Assembly: GCA_019096195.1 (NCBI GenBank)
Contig: JAGTXK010000055.1
Location: forward strand, 1,922,001 to 1,986,000
Direction: 5' to 3'
DNA length: 64,000 bases
Source: Boletus sp. NGJ
Lineage: Eukaryota > Basidiomycota > Agaricomycetes > Boletales > Boletaceae
Below the pieces are notes generated by a model. That model was not told where the DNA came from. It saw only the letters and a program-made list of their open reading frames with translations, and did no database searches. Positions within the stretch are counted from its first letter, which is position 1, and each line of letters starts with the position of its first letter. This document shows, in pieces, positions 1 through 11,808 of the stretch. The translations under genes were made by a program, and so were the position numbers.

Positions 1-1669
1 ACCAAGAAGTCCCAAAGTGGGTGCGTGTTGATACCGGTTTTGTGTAACTGATCCAGTTTGGCTTGGACAGCCATTCTGAACAACGCTCCCTTCAGACCTG
101 GTACATTGCCAGCAGCCATGGCTGATTGGTATACTCGGTTGAGAACACGTGGGACAGCTGGGAAGAAATGGGGCTTTAGGAATTGTGCATCTTCAAGAAG
201 TCTCAGGGGATCGCCAGTGAAATATCCGATACAACCACCGATAGCGATGCATGTTAATTCTACTTCTCGCTGAGAAAAAAAAAGGGAATTCATGAGACAG
301 AGGCTAGTGTAAAAAGCACTGTAACAACCTCGTATATGTGGGCCAAGGGAAGATATGATAGAAGGCAGTAATTCTGAGGGTAGGGAATGCCGACCACGTT
401 TGAATAAGCCGAGGTCGCGAGGTTTCCATGAGTGAGAATCGCTCCTGCCAGGATATTCAAGAAGCAGAACAAAATACCGAGAAGATGTACTACCTTTGGG
501 ACGGTTTGTAGTTCCCTGGTAAAGTCAAAGGGTCACCCTGAGATCACATGGGCGGTGGGGAAAGGCATACAGAAGTGTAGCACAAGGTTGCAATCTGGTC
601 GGTCGACACGGGCAGAGGGTCTATGAGATGTGCTTCGCCGAAGCTTTCGACTGAGGACCGAGCATTAAGTGATCGAAAGCTAAGTAACAGGAAAAGCGCA
701 CTTTCGCTCAGGTCCTTTATTTGGACGCCAACAGTTTCGGCCCAGGAGACAAGCGCGTGGCGTACTTGCTTGTCTAGGGGGTCAAACGAGATGATCATCT
801 TCAAAACCGGGATTTTTGAAGACATCTTGAGAAGTGTTGGTATATGGTCGAGGGTCGTGAACACGACGGAGAGTGCAGAGTGGTTGATGCTATAGTACGG
901 GTCAGTTCAGTGAGAGTCAATCTTCTAGATCGCCGTACATGAAGTCTATGAACGATAAGCCTATGAAACACATTCTTCAACGAATTCTATTCTTACCAAC
1001 TGAATCCTTTCCCAGGGTATCATACAGGCTGACGCCGACTTTACCGTATGCATGCAGAGCAAGTTCAACGATTTGCCACTCTGATTTCGTCAGTGTACCA
1101 TTGTTCGTGGGCACACGCTTACCACTCACCTGGTCTGTTCTGTGCCCAAATGCCGACCGTTTCCAGATCCTCTGTCTTGAGGATTCCCGACTTGAAGAGT
1201 TGATGCAACGCACTACCGACCTTGCGTCTCCTGACATCTACTTGCTTGTAGGTCTGCCATGCGTAGGGTCCAAACTTCAATGGCTGTGTGGAAATGACGG
1301 GTCTGTGGCCAAGAAGTCTGGCGTCTGGATTGTAGCTACAACCATTGTCAAAAATTTCGGGCAGAGTCTTGAAAACCTCTGGTGTGTTGACATCGAGCAA
1401 TCCGAACAAGGCTACGAATTCGTCAGACAGTGAATCTTCTGATACTATCGTGGGAGTAATAGTCACCGCTCCGATAGTGCGCTGTATATGGGGGGATTGA
1501 GCGAAAGTACTTGAGAAAGAAGCCGCAGAGAAGGAAGCGCACCAGTCTGGCCGGGCCGTTTGGTTCCAGCGACAGGCACGGACTGGGTGGTGTAGTCGAT
1601 TTTGTCTGGCAAAGGAATTGGTGTAACGACCATGTTGCTCGCGCGAGGGTGCTGTAGAAAGGAAAGCAT
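1..1669 (-). CDS. Long-chain acyl-CoA synthetase (fatty acid-CoA ligase), 3' part cut off by window edge
   Basis: The protein activates long-chain fatty acids to acyl-CoA through an acyl-AMP intermediate, for lipid synthesis, beta-oxidation or fatty-acid uptake. ATG at 1669 (a second in-frame ATG at 1633) opens MLSFLQHPRAS. The next exons carry the family N-terminal segment FGPYAWQTYKQVDVRRRKVG and VGIWAQNRPGEW (about 1119-1290). Then follow DQIATLCYTS (about 560), the ATP-binding P-loop on a 22-nt exon at 494-515, and AILTHGNLATSAYSNVVGIP with LSYLPLAHIYE (about 310-450). The exon before the edge (1-270) reads GGCIGYFTGDPLRLLEDAQFLKP and FFPAVPRVLNRVYQ, typical of Faa1/Faa4-type ligases. The rest of the adenylation domain lies outside the window. 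The P-loop reads SGTTNRPKG where SGTTGxPKG is usual. The family is clear; which paralogue (cytosolic or peroxisomal) is not. Confidence 0.93.
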
Positions 1670-1925
1670 GGGAACTAAGAGCGAGGGTCTCCGAAAGTTT
1701 CCACCCGCAGTATGTCCAATGGCATTTTTTATTAATTGATCACATCACCGGCGACAAAAGTGAACCGGATTAGCCGTGAGACAGACTGCCAGCTCATCGT
1801 CCAAGTGGAAGAGACGCTCGTTAATCCTACAAGTCTACTTTATCGTCTCTCCTCCAACTTTGACCCTCACCCAACTTTTGATGTGCACTTTGCAAAGGAA
1901 ATAGAAAGCACGTGAAAAGAGATCT

Positions 1926-3185
1926 ATGAAAACGCGATCACGTGATAGGCTTCCATCACCACGACGCGCACCTCGCCGTAACCTAATGGAACCTCCCACA
2001 GACCCAGTCAGTCCACGTTCTCAAATCGCCAATCTTCAGGCAGAGCTCGACTCACTCCGTGCTCGGTACGACACCCTCCTGGAAACCAAGAACCGCGCCG
2101 CAGAGCGCTACAAGGCCGACTACAAGAAATGGCGAGACTTCAAGCGGTGGCTCTGTCGAGAGGGCGAGACAGACGACCACACAAAGTCCTTTCTCGAAGA
2201 TGGCGAATTAGTTGTGTATACCCGGGCATCAGCGCTTGGAAAGCGAAAGCAGTTTGAAGAGCTTGGACAGAATCTAGAGCATGCAGCGGAAGGCGACCAT
2301 GAAACAAACGGTCATACACACGAATCTACTCTTCATTCCTCTCCGGTAGCAGCAGCATCCAGGCAACAGCGTAGAAAGTCGTATCACGGTGGACCCTCGC
2401 ACAAGCGTCTTTCGCTGTCTCCCAGCGGCAACAAAGATCCGTTTGCGGCGCCGCAGTCTACCAATCATGATGATAAATCCTCAGTACTTGTTAACAATAT
2501 GGGTGGGTTGTCTTTCGTCTTGTTGAAGCCCCTTGGAATCTTGAACCGTCCTCAGAGATACCGTGTAAATTAGAACCCTCTCGGTCGGTTCCATCGACCG
2601 AGCCTCGCAAAGGCAGAGGAAGATACGCGCAAACGTGCGTGTTTCATGGGAAATCTACTTGCATATCATGACACCATCCATACCTTTAGGTCAGGAATGG
2701 AGACAATCAACTCCAGGTTTTCTATCCAGAAAGACAGAAATGATGGCGTGGACTTTCAGTACGATGCTGTCGTTCGCAATCGGGAAGAACGAAAGCATAT
2801 GCTTGGAAGCGATTGTGAATGCTGTCGTGAGGTAAGTGGCGATGGCGCTGGTGAGGTCCCTCTGCCGACTAAATCTCCTGCGTACCAGTACTATGAAGCT
2901 GTTGGCCCATTACCGTCTTCGCGACAACCGCTCTGGCGGACGCCAACAAAGCGCAAAACACCTTACAACCCCCGCGCGTCGGACAACGACAAGGAAAATG
3001 CCGACGAGGCAAAGGAACATAAACAACTGATCTCACGACACCGCCATCACTGGCACAGACCAAAGACCCCACCTGGTTATTGGGACATCGGATTCCCGGA
3101 CACACAGGAAGTTTTGGATATCAATCGGCGCGCGGCGGAGATGCATACGCGCAAGCTCGTCGAAGTGGAAGCAGAGGCAAAGTAA
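1926..3185 (+). CDS. CTP1: Ctp1/Sae2/CtIP-family DNA-end resection factor
   Basis: This nuclear protein stimulates the Mre11-Rad50-Nbs1 nuclease to start resection of DNA double-strand breaks in mitosis and meiosis. Four exons can be read: 1926-2502, 2556-2634, 2690-2831 and 2889-3185; the phases join cleanly. The N-terminal third is a short coiled coil (QIANLQAELDSLRARYDTLLE) followed by RYKADYKKWRDFKRWL. The middle is low-complexity and Ser/Pro-rich. The C-terminal third is the Sae2 domain: the zinc-type motif DCECC, then YYEAVGPLP, the RHRHHW motif, and the hallmark TPPGYWDIGFPDTQE close to the end. About 364 residues are predicted, within the range of fungal Ctp1. The third intron (2832-2888, 57 nt) has no in-frame stop. 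The gene is divergent from the acyl-CoA synthetase, 256 bp apart. The domain assignment is strong; activity is inferred from the family. Confidence 0.93.
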
Positions 3186-3287
3186 GCGTCCCAGTGGATG
3201 TAACAGAGGGCTCTTCCTGACATCACGACTAGGAATAACAACGGCAGATACGTAGAACGTGCGCCAAGGACCCCTTGATCAACACCG

Positions 3288-5576
3288 TCAATGATCCAAT
3301 GGCGGATCTGTAGATGCTTGGGGGAACGTGTCCAGCACTTGCCCTTGTAGGAGCCTCTTGCCAAGGCGAATCGGATGGTAATGTCGTGCGAGTCGCCGCC
3401 AGAGGTCCGCTACCCCACATGTCAGTTGTATGTCAGAGAGGAATTCAATATACCTACCATACTGTGCAAAGACAATTGCATATGGAAGTGGGTGACTCTG
3501 CGAAGATCAACAAGACGTGTGTCAACAAAGAGTTAATTCGTACCTCAACCGTGACTGTACAACCGAGAGCAGTGTGGTTTACCTGCAGGTATGTATCCCC
3601 TGGATTCCTGATCGTCAGACCGTGGTACAAGAGTGGGTGCCACCTAGTTTACGTACCAGGCAGTCTTTGGGGGTCTTTACTCCTCAACATGAGGGCAAAC
3701 AGCGGAAAATGATTCATGAAAGCCAGTAACGTCTCGCAGCTGGCATACAAGCTAATTGTTCCAAGCCGCATCTGATCCAAAACGCTCGGGATTGCGCCGT
3801 GATAGTGACATAGGAAAAGACCTTACCAGTGCGAAAAGTATGTAATAAACTAAAATCGTCGGGAAAAGGTGGGCGGCGAGCGTGAACAAGATCGTTCCGA
3901 GCAGCAGTTGATCGACGTCGTAATCCCAAGGATCCGTACGGTTTCGCAGGATGTTGTATCGTCTGCCTACAATTTGGGGTCCACATCGAGTGAGTCGTCG
4001 CAGAAAGTATGTCCAAGGCGAGAGTCGCACCTCTAAAGAGGTTCCACAACGAACCGACCAGCAAAAGTATATGTCGATAGATTGCTGAGGAGATGAAGTA
4101 ACAGGCATGTAGGTGAGCAGTAAGAACACTGATTAAATCTAGGGACAATGATAGAGTCATCGTCATGCCGAGAAGGCTGGTGGTCTCTATGACGAAACTG
4201 ATGGCGGGCAGCAGTGATAGGCTATGGTGAAGGAGTTCTGTGGTGCAAGTAAGCCAACCACGAGTAAAGAATAGGCTCAATACTCACTCGTCCATCGTGT
4301 TATCAGGCCTATGAACCCATGCGAATACAGTCTGCTCAGCTCCGTGTTAAGTTTCAAACCTGCGGGCCAGCTGTCTAGCCACAATAACACCCGTTGAACG
4401 CGAACGGCGAGGGTACTCTATCAGGGGATGATGAGCAAGCGGGGGGGTTAGCCTTGGATCCCGTACCTCGAGACCATCAGCTACCATGGCGTTAAGAGCG
4501 TCACGATTCTGACAGAGGAACTGGCGGAATGCCAGACCGAGGATCAAATCGTTCAAAATTACCCAGATGCTGTTATAATGCCTTCATGGGGTCACACAAG
4601 GTTGGAAGTGCTGACACTTGACTGAAATACCTGTTATACGCGAAACTTGAGAGTGCTTTGTACTCATTCGGTTGGAGGTGCCGCCGTTGGGTTAGCTGAT
4701 ACAGCATCATCGCTCGCCCTTCTGTCTGTCGCACTAGGGTAGGATTAAGTACCTCATTTGCTCGTCGATGAGATACACAAACCCGCGAAACTAAATTCTC
4801 TCGATTGTGACAAAAAGTCGTATTTCCCCCCAACACCGGGGAGTGACGGGGATGCTATGCGTTGTGGTCGTTCAGATTTTTTGTCTACATTTCGACTCGA
4901 GTCGCGCTTTGAAGACTGAGCTCGACTGCTTTCAACAGCTTCCTCGAGTGACTTTGCCGAGTTCCACTATGTGCTGGCGTTCGGAATGGTGCATGAAAAG
5001 CTAGACACCACTCACCAGATTGACCACGAGTTGGTATTCGGGAACATTGAGTTTTGAATCCCTCCTCCGCGTAAAGTCATGGGCAAGCGACACCTCCATT
5101 GGTGTCTTCACTTCGTTGAGAATGGGAGCAACACTCGGTGTATCAACTTCGGCGGCATAGAACCTCATAGAGCTTTTAGCATGACGGTGGTAGCATATGA
5201 AACGGAGTGGGTTTATTCTGAAGATTTTGTCAATCTTTGTAAAGTGTGAGGTATGGGATTGGGAGTACAGTGACGCATCATGATCATGTATGTTCGGGAC
5301 AATCGATGAGTGGGCCGACGAGAAAGTGGCATATCCGAGGACGGTAGGCGTCCCGCACGAAGCAAGAAGAGCTGGGAAACCATTCGATCGAATTGTGTTC
5401 GCTAGAGTTGCGTCCGCGTCGGCTCGCTGGCTGGATGAGTAGAACGATTCGGTCTGAATGGTTCAGCTCACCGTATTCGTGTCGAGGACGCCAGCCACAC
5501 ACACAGTGTGATGTTTAACCCAGCCATAGCAGTAACCGTCATAAAGGACATCACGCGGCCAGAAAATTGTGGACAT
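3288..5576 (-). CDS. GPI1: GPI1/PIG-Q, subunit of the GPI N-acetylglucosaminyltransferase
   Basis: GPI1 is a membrane subunit of the ER complex that transfers GlcNAc from UDP-GlcNAc to phosphatidylinositol, the first step of GPI-anchor synthesis. The ATG at 5576 opens MSTIFWPRDVLYDGYCYGWV and CVAGVL, as in fungal homologues. Further exons give NDLILGLAFRQFLCQNRDAL (about 4500), WLDSWPAGLKLNTELSRLY (about 4330-4370), a hydrophobic stretch around 4100-4280, and the family signature RYNILRNRTDPWDYDVDQLL followed by GTILFTLAAHLFPTILVYY (about 3830-3960). FALMLRSKDPQRLPG follows near 3690, then a 25-nt exon at 3583-3607. The likely stop is at 3288-3290. At least six introns are present. The last two exons are the least certain part. 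The gene is tail-to-tail with CTP1, about 100 bp apart. Confidence 0.92.
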
Positions 5577-5846
5577 AGACCCTGTATGTTTTGTCCAACC
5601 ACTCTCATTTACCGCGTCACAACAGCGGGGCCGGTCGGGCCGGAACCTGAGGTGACTGTCTCATACATTCAAGAGTACAGAACTCCTTAAAGTCTCTCCG
5701 TGAAACTTCGAAGGATCGTCAACATAGTCTAAATCAGTTGGGGATAGACATGCAAGAAACCTTGCAAGCAAGGGTAGGGTAGTGCAAGGAAACTCCAACA
5801 AAGGTTGCAGTAGACATCCTAGGATCGATCTGTCCAAGTCGAACTA
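5577..5846. other. Intergenic stretch between two minus-strand genes
   Basis: The 270 bp lie upstream of GPI1 and downstream of the PFK-2/FBPase-2 gene. I see no convincing coding signal, RNA gene or repeat here. It must hold the GPI1 promoter and the 3' end of the neighbouring transcript. Confidence 0.5.
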
Positions 5847-8051
<2,205 letters not shown>

Positions 8052-8208
8052 ATCGTCGAGAATTCCGAATGACTACGCGGGAACCTGGAAAACGAGCGAT
8101 TGTGATCTTCCAGGTGTTCGGTAAAGGGTCGGTACTGTCTAGCAAGCGAACCAAACCTTCCACGTGCGTGAATTCACATACCCTAATGTAAGCTCTTCGT
8201 TGTACTTG

Positions 8209-8909
8209 ATGTCCTCGACAGTGATCTCGCATTCCCTCCAACCGCACCGTGGATTTCACTCGACTCTGTCCACAAGAATTGCATTGGACACTCCTGATTA
8301 TGACTGCTCTTTCTTTGCACTATATACATTTTCCCAAAACATCATCATCGACAGATATGAACTCATAGACCGCTGTCTTTCCTTTGAGTTCTGGGGCGAA
8401 TCAAACCTGGAGCTCCCCGTGTTCGCTCTTGATCAAACTGCCAACTCCTTGTTACTCATAAATGCCACTCCTACGGATGCTCGCTCAAAACAAGTCACTG
8501 TAGACATTCCTGTCCACGCGCGGTATGGCGAACCAAGTATGGTTCGGACTCCCCAGTCAATCACAATATCTTCCCCCGCATGCTTCTGGGCGTGTCCTCT
8601 CTCTGGTGTGTATGCTGTACAGAGTGTTACCCCCCACGTTCTGATGTCACCTCAGCAAGCGTACCCTCTGCGTATTCCTCCGAGTCACCGCTAGCAAATT
8701 CGACCATGCTCAGTTCGTTGGCACATTTCTCTGTACCGAGTGCGCCGTCGTATCACGCGTTACTTCAAGTCCCTGTGGCTTCTAAGCGTGACTTGTTTCC
8801 TGTCGAGATCGGGACTGCAACTCTTATCCTCGTAGCGTTCCTATGGTTAGCATATCGCTCCTGGAGAGTTGCGACCGCGATCCAGTCCTCTCATCTTAAA
8901 GAACAATAA
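8209..8909 (+). CDS. PBN1: PIG-X/PBN1-like ER membrane protein (GPI mannosyltransferase I subunit)
   Basis: PIG-X/Pbn1 partners the first GPI mannosyltransferase (PIG-M/Gpi14) in the ER membrane. The ATG at 8209 begins MSSTVISHSL; an open frame upstream has only GTG, so 8209 is preferred. Conserved PIG-X features are HRGFHSTLSTRI, QNIIIDRYEL, FWGESNLELPVFA, VDIPVHARYGEPS and the CFWACPLS segment. One intron (8606-8655, 50 nt, phase 1) leads to the second exon, which ends in a membrane segment (VEIGTATLILVAFLWLAY) and a short basic/polar tail, as expected for a lumenal domain with one C-terminal anchor. Predicted length is about 216 residues. The family is recognised from these motifs; the enzyme partner lies elsewhere. 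GPI1, in the same pathway, sits 2.6 kb away. Confidence 0.85.
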
Positions 8910-9029
8910 AGTTGTTCATGGATGTGCATTTCTATGAACATGACAAGGATGCAATAGCAACAAAGATCTGTACGTACAAATACTCTAAGCATTCAACTGG
9001 TGCGGCAATTCTGAGCGTACGCCATCGAG

Positions 9030-9815
9030 CTAGATAACTACACAACGCCGTTGCTTTACCATCTTTCCCCAACGGCCCTTCATGCTTTCCTTGAGGGCAA
9101 GGTGGAAGACATCCTGGACACCAGTGCCAGTCTTTGCTGAGCATTCAACGTACTTGGCCCCAATCTCCTTCGCCACATTAGCGCCTTGCTCGGCCGACAC
9201 TGGCACCTGCCCCTGCGCACTGAGCATACGTCGTGTTTGCTCGTCTCGTCGTAGGTCAGTCTTGGTGCCGACCAATATGAGGGGCGTGCCTTCGCAGAAA
9301 TGTGCTACCTCGGGATACCACTTGAAACCGTAGTTCAGGGTGTAAAGTATCGTAGGAAGTGGGCTGAAATGCAAACCTTGTCTTGGACATTTCCGAGGCT
9401 AACCGGGAAGTCGATTGAAAAGACGATGAGAATCACGTCGCTCTCCGGGTAACTCAGCGGTCGTAATCGGTCGTATTCTTCTTGTCCCGCGGTGTCCCAA
9501 AGTGCCAGTTCCACCAGCTTTCCCTCAAACTGAATCTGCGTCACGTAATTCTCGAATACTGTTGGTATATAGGACTGCCCAGTAGCTGCTCTCTGAGCCT
9601 CGGAACGGGGGATGGGTGTGGATGTATGCGCACCTCTGGGAACCTGTTTTCCGCGTATACGATGAGGAGACACGTCTTTCCGCACCCACCTTAGTATGAT
9701 ATCATTGAATGATGTTGCAAAGGACGAACAAACTATCCCGCGCACCATCACCCACTACGACAAGTTTCTTCTTCACGTCCGGTCGGCGAACACCAGCTTG
9801 ATATGATGGTTCCAT
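9030..9815 (-). CDS. Rho-family small GTPase
   Basis: Rho GTPases switch actin organisation, polarised growth and cell-wall synthesis. The ATG at 9815 opens [18 protein letters not shown] and VVVGDG; after an intron comes [18 protein letters not shown] (P-loop). Then follow the effector loop [10 protein letters not shown], switch [21 protein letters not shown], the G4 motif as VGTKTDLR, the Rho insert region ([17 protein letters not shown]), and the G5 motif YVECSAKTG. The C-terminus is a basic stretch ([11 protein letters not shown]), a CAAX box ending in Ile that suggests prenylation. Three introns are apparent. The sequence fits the Rho1/Rho2 group better than Cdc42 or Rac, but I cannot fix the subfamily. 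It is divergent from YPT1 across 544 bp. Confidence 0.93.
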
Positions 9816-10359
9816 GGTCCAAGAACTGCTCAAACGTCCACGAACGGTGCGCTGGGCTCAAAGGGGGGTAAAAATACGAGGGAGGGTATAGAGCTGCGAT
9901 GGCGTTGTTGAAGCTGCCGTCGTATAGTGGTCACGTGGCACGTGTCATCGACAAGATCTTCACTATCGTCTAACAGACCGAGAAACTCTTGGAAAGACAA
10001 AATGAATGTCCCAGTGTTGGTGATGCTCGCCGAACTGTCAGGCCTTCGCCTCAGGGATGAAACAGAGATCCGAACAATAGTATTTATGACAACAGCATCT
10101 TTCCTCCAAAGCCCAAAAGGATGTGATTGACCACATAGTATTTATAATGTCAGACCAGCAACTAAAAATCAGTGACCCTCGGGCTGGCTTGCAGCAGCGA
10201 AGATGGCAGAAAATGAGCGGAAACCTGTTTGAGGAGGGGTGTGGCGGTACAGCACTTGTTTCAATTTGTCGGCAAAGTCACGCCTGGCCACGCGTCACGC
10301 AGTACACAGTAACCACCGACCCCAACGGCAACTTTGGCTTTTCGTCTTCAACGCTCACC
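9816..10359. promoter_or_regulatory. Shared upstream region of the Rho GTPase and YPT1
   Basis: The 544 bp separate two divergent GTPase genes. Open frames here are short and show no family signature. The region must hold both promoters and 5' UTRs. I could not identify a clear TATA box or a repeated element. Confidence 0.5.
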
Positions 10360-11374
10360 ATGCATACCAGCGAGTACGACTACCTTTTCAAGCTTCTCCT
10401 CATCGGCGACTCTGGTGTTGGAAAGGTTTGTTTTGCCCTGTAGCAAGCCATGTCAATTTGCTCAAACGGCATCTACCCCAGTCCTGTTTGCTTCTTCGGT
10501 TTGCAGATGATACATACACGGAGAGCTATATCAGTACCATTGGCGTAGATTTTAAGATTCGTACCATCGAGCTCGAGGGAAAGACTGTGAAGCTCCAGAT
10601 TGTGAGTCCTTCTCTCAGCTTTTTTTTGTCTCGGGGCTCGTTCGGTCGTTCCCCGTATGCTACAACATTATCCATGAGCCATCCGACTTGCAATTCCACA
10701 TCATGCCTCTCAGAATTTACTGACTCCGTTCTACGCGCGTTCCAGTGGGACACTGCCGGTAAGTCTTTCTAGCCCGCTACACACTCTTGCTTACAACTGT
10801 GAAATAGGTCAGGAACGTTTCCGCACGATCACATCATCCTACTACAGAGGTGCTCATGGCATCATCGTCGTTTACGATGTCACGGACAATGGTGAGACTT
10901 GATCGTCTCTGTTCAGTGATGGGTACTAACCGGATCCCATAGACACTTTCACGAATGTCAAGCAATGGCTTCAGGAAATTGACCGATACGCGTCGGAAGG
11001 TGTTAACAAGCTGTTGGTAGGGAACAAGTCTGACCTTACAAGCAAGAAAGTGGTCGAGTACAGCGTGGCAAAGGTAATCGGCTCTTGTGTCATATGCCCC
11101 TGCCCGCCCTTATCTTTGTTTCAGGAATTTGCCGATCAACTGACCATCCCTTTCTTGGAGACCTCGGCCAAGAATTCAACGAACGTGGAACAAGCGTTCT
11201 TGACCATGGCCAAGCAGATCAAAGATAGGTAGGTGATCCCGCAACGCATCATGACGAGATACCGAAAGTTCTTGCAGAATGGGATCCACGTCAACACCCG
11301 CCGGTGGCGCCAAGTCTTCGACCGTGACTCCTGGACAATCTGTACAGCAGCAGCAGTCCGGCGGATGCTGCTGA
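10360..11374 (+). CDS. YPT1: Rab1-type GTPase YPT1
   Basis: Ypt1/Rab1 controls ER-to-Golgi vesicle tethering and autophagy. The ATG at 10360 opens [20 protein letters not shown] with GK ending exon 1 at 10425. Exon 2 (from 10482) gives [20 protein letters not shown] and [20 protein letters not shown], the Rab1 effector region. Switch II is split: WDTAG is on a 13-nt exon (10746-10758) and [20 protein letters not shown] on the next. Then come [39 protein letters not shown] and a last exon with a Gln/Ser-rich linker ending SGGCC, the double-cysteine geranylgeranylation signal. The stop is at 11372-11374. All five G motifs are present. The BET4 gene, whose product prenylates such Rabs, is also in this window. 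Confidence 0.96.
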
Positions 11375-11808
11375 ATGGGAACACCTGTGGTATGCTGGCA
11401 GAGCTTCATTACGTCTGTTTGGCGTCAACTTGATTCGAGGATATCGTTAGCATTACGCATGCGGTACAATAGGAGCGATATTCTTTCATTTACATATTAC
11501 CTTCGACTCTCCGGAGTACTGCTAAAGTGTAGTTGGACATGTGTTGATTTCCATTTAAAGCTGGCCTCGGTCTGTTGCTCGTCCTTTTTAATGCTAGTCT
11601 TTTGCTATGCCGTGAAGTGAGACGGTGGGACAAATCAGGCGGCCAGTGACTCACGAGTCCTAGTCGGTATGCGGACACGAGACGATCAGCATCTACGCGA
11701 CTGCTTCCTTCTTATCGATCTTCACGCTGGCGAGTACCACATAAAGCTCGCCCTTCGCCCTCTTATCAGTGACCGTTTCACTTCTCTTAATTGTGCTTCA
11801 TCTGTCCA
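11375..11808. other. Region between YPT1 and Argonaute
   Basis: These 434 bp contain only short open frames without recognisable motifs. They should hold the YPT1 3' UTR and the Argonaute promoter. No RNA gene or repeat was seen. Confidence 0.5.

Noticed and set aside
8164-8208. Longer N-terminus for PBN1
   Set aside because: The upstream extension begins with GTG and not ATG; the first in-frame ATG is at 8209.
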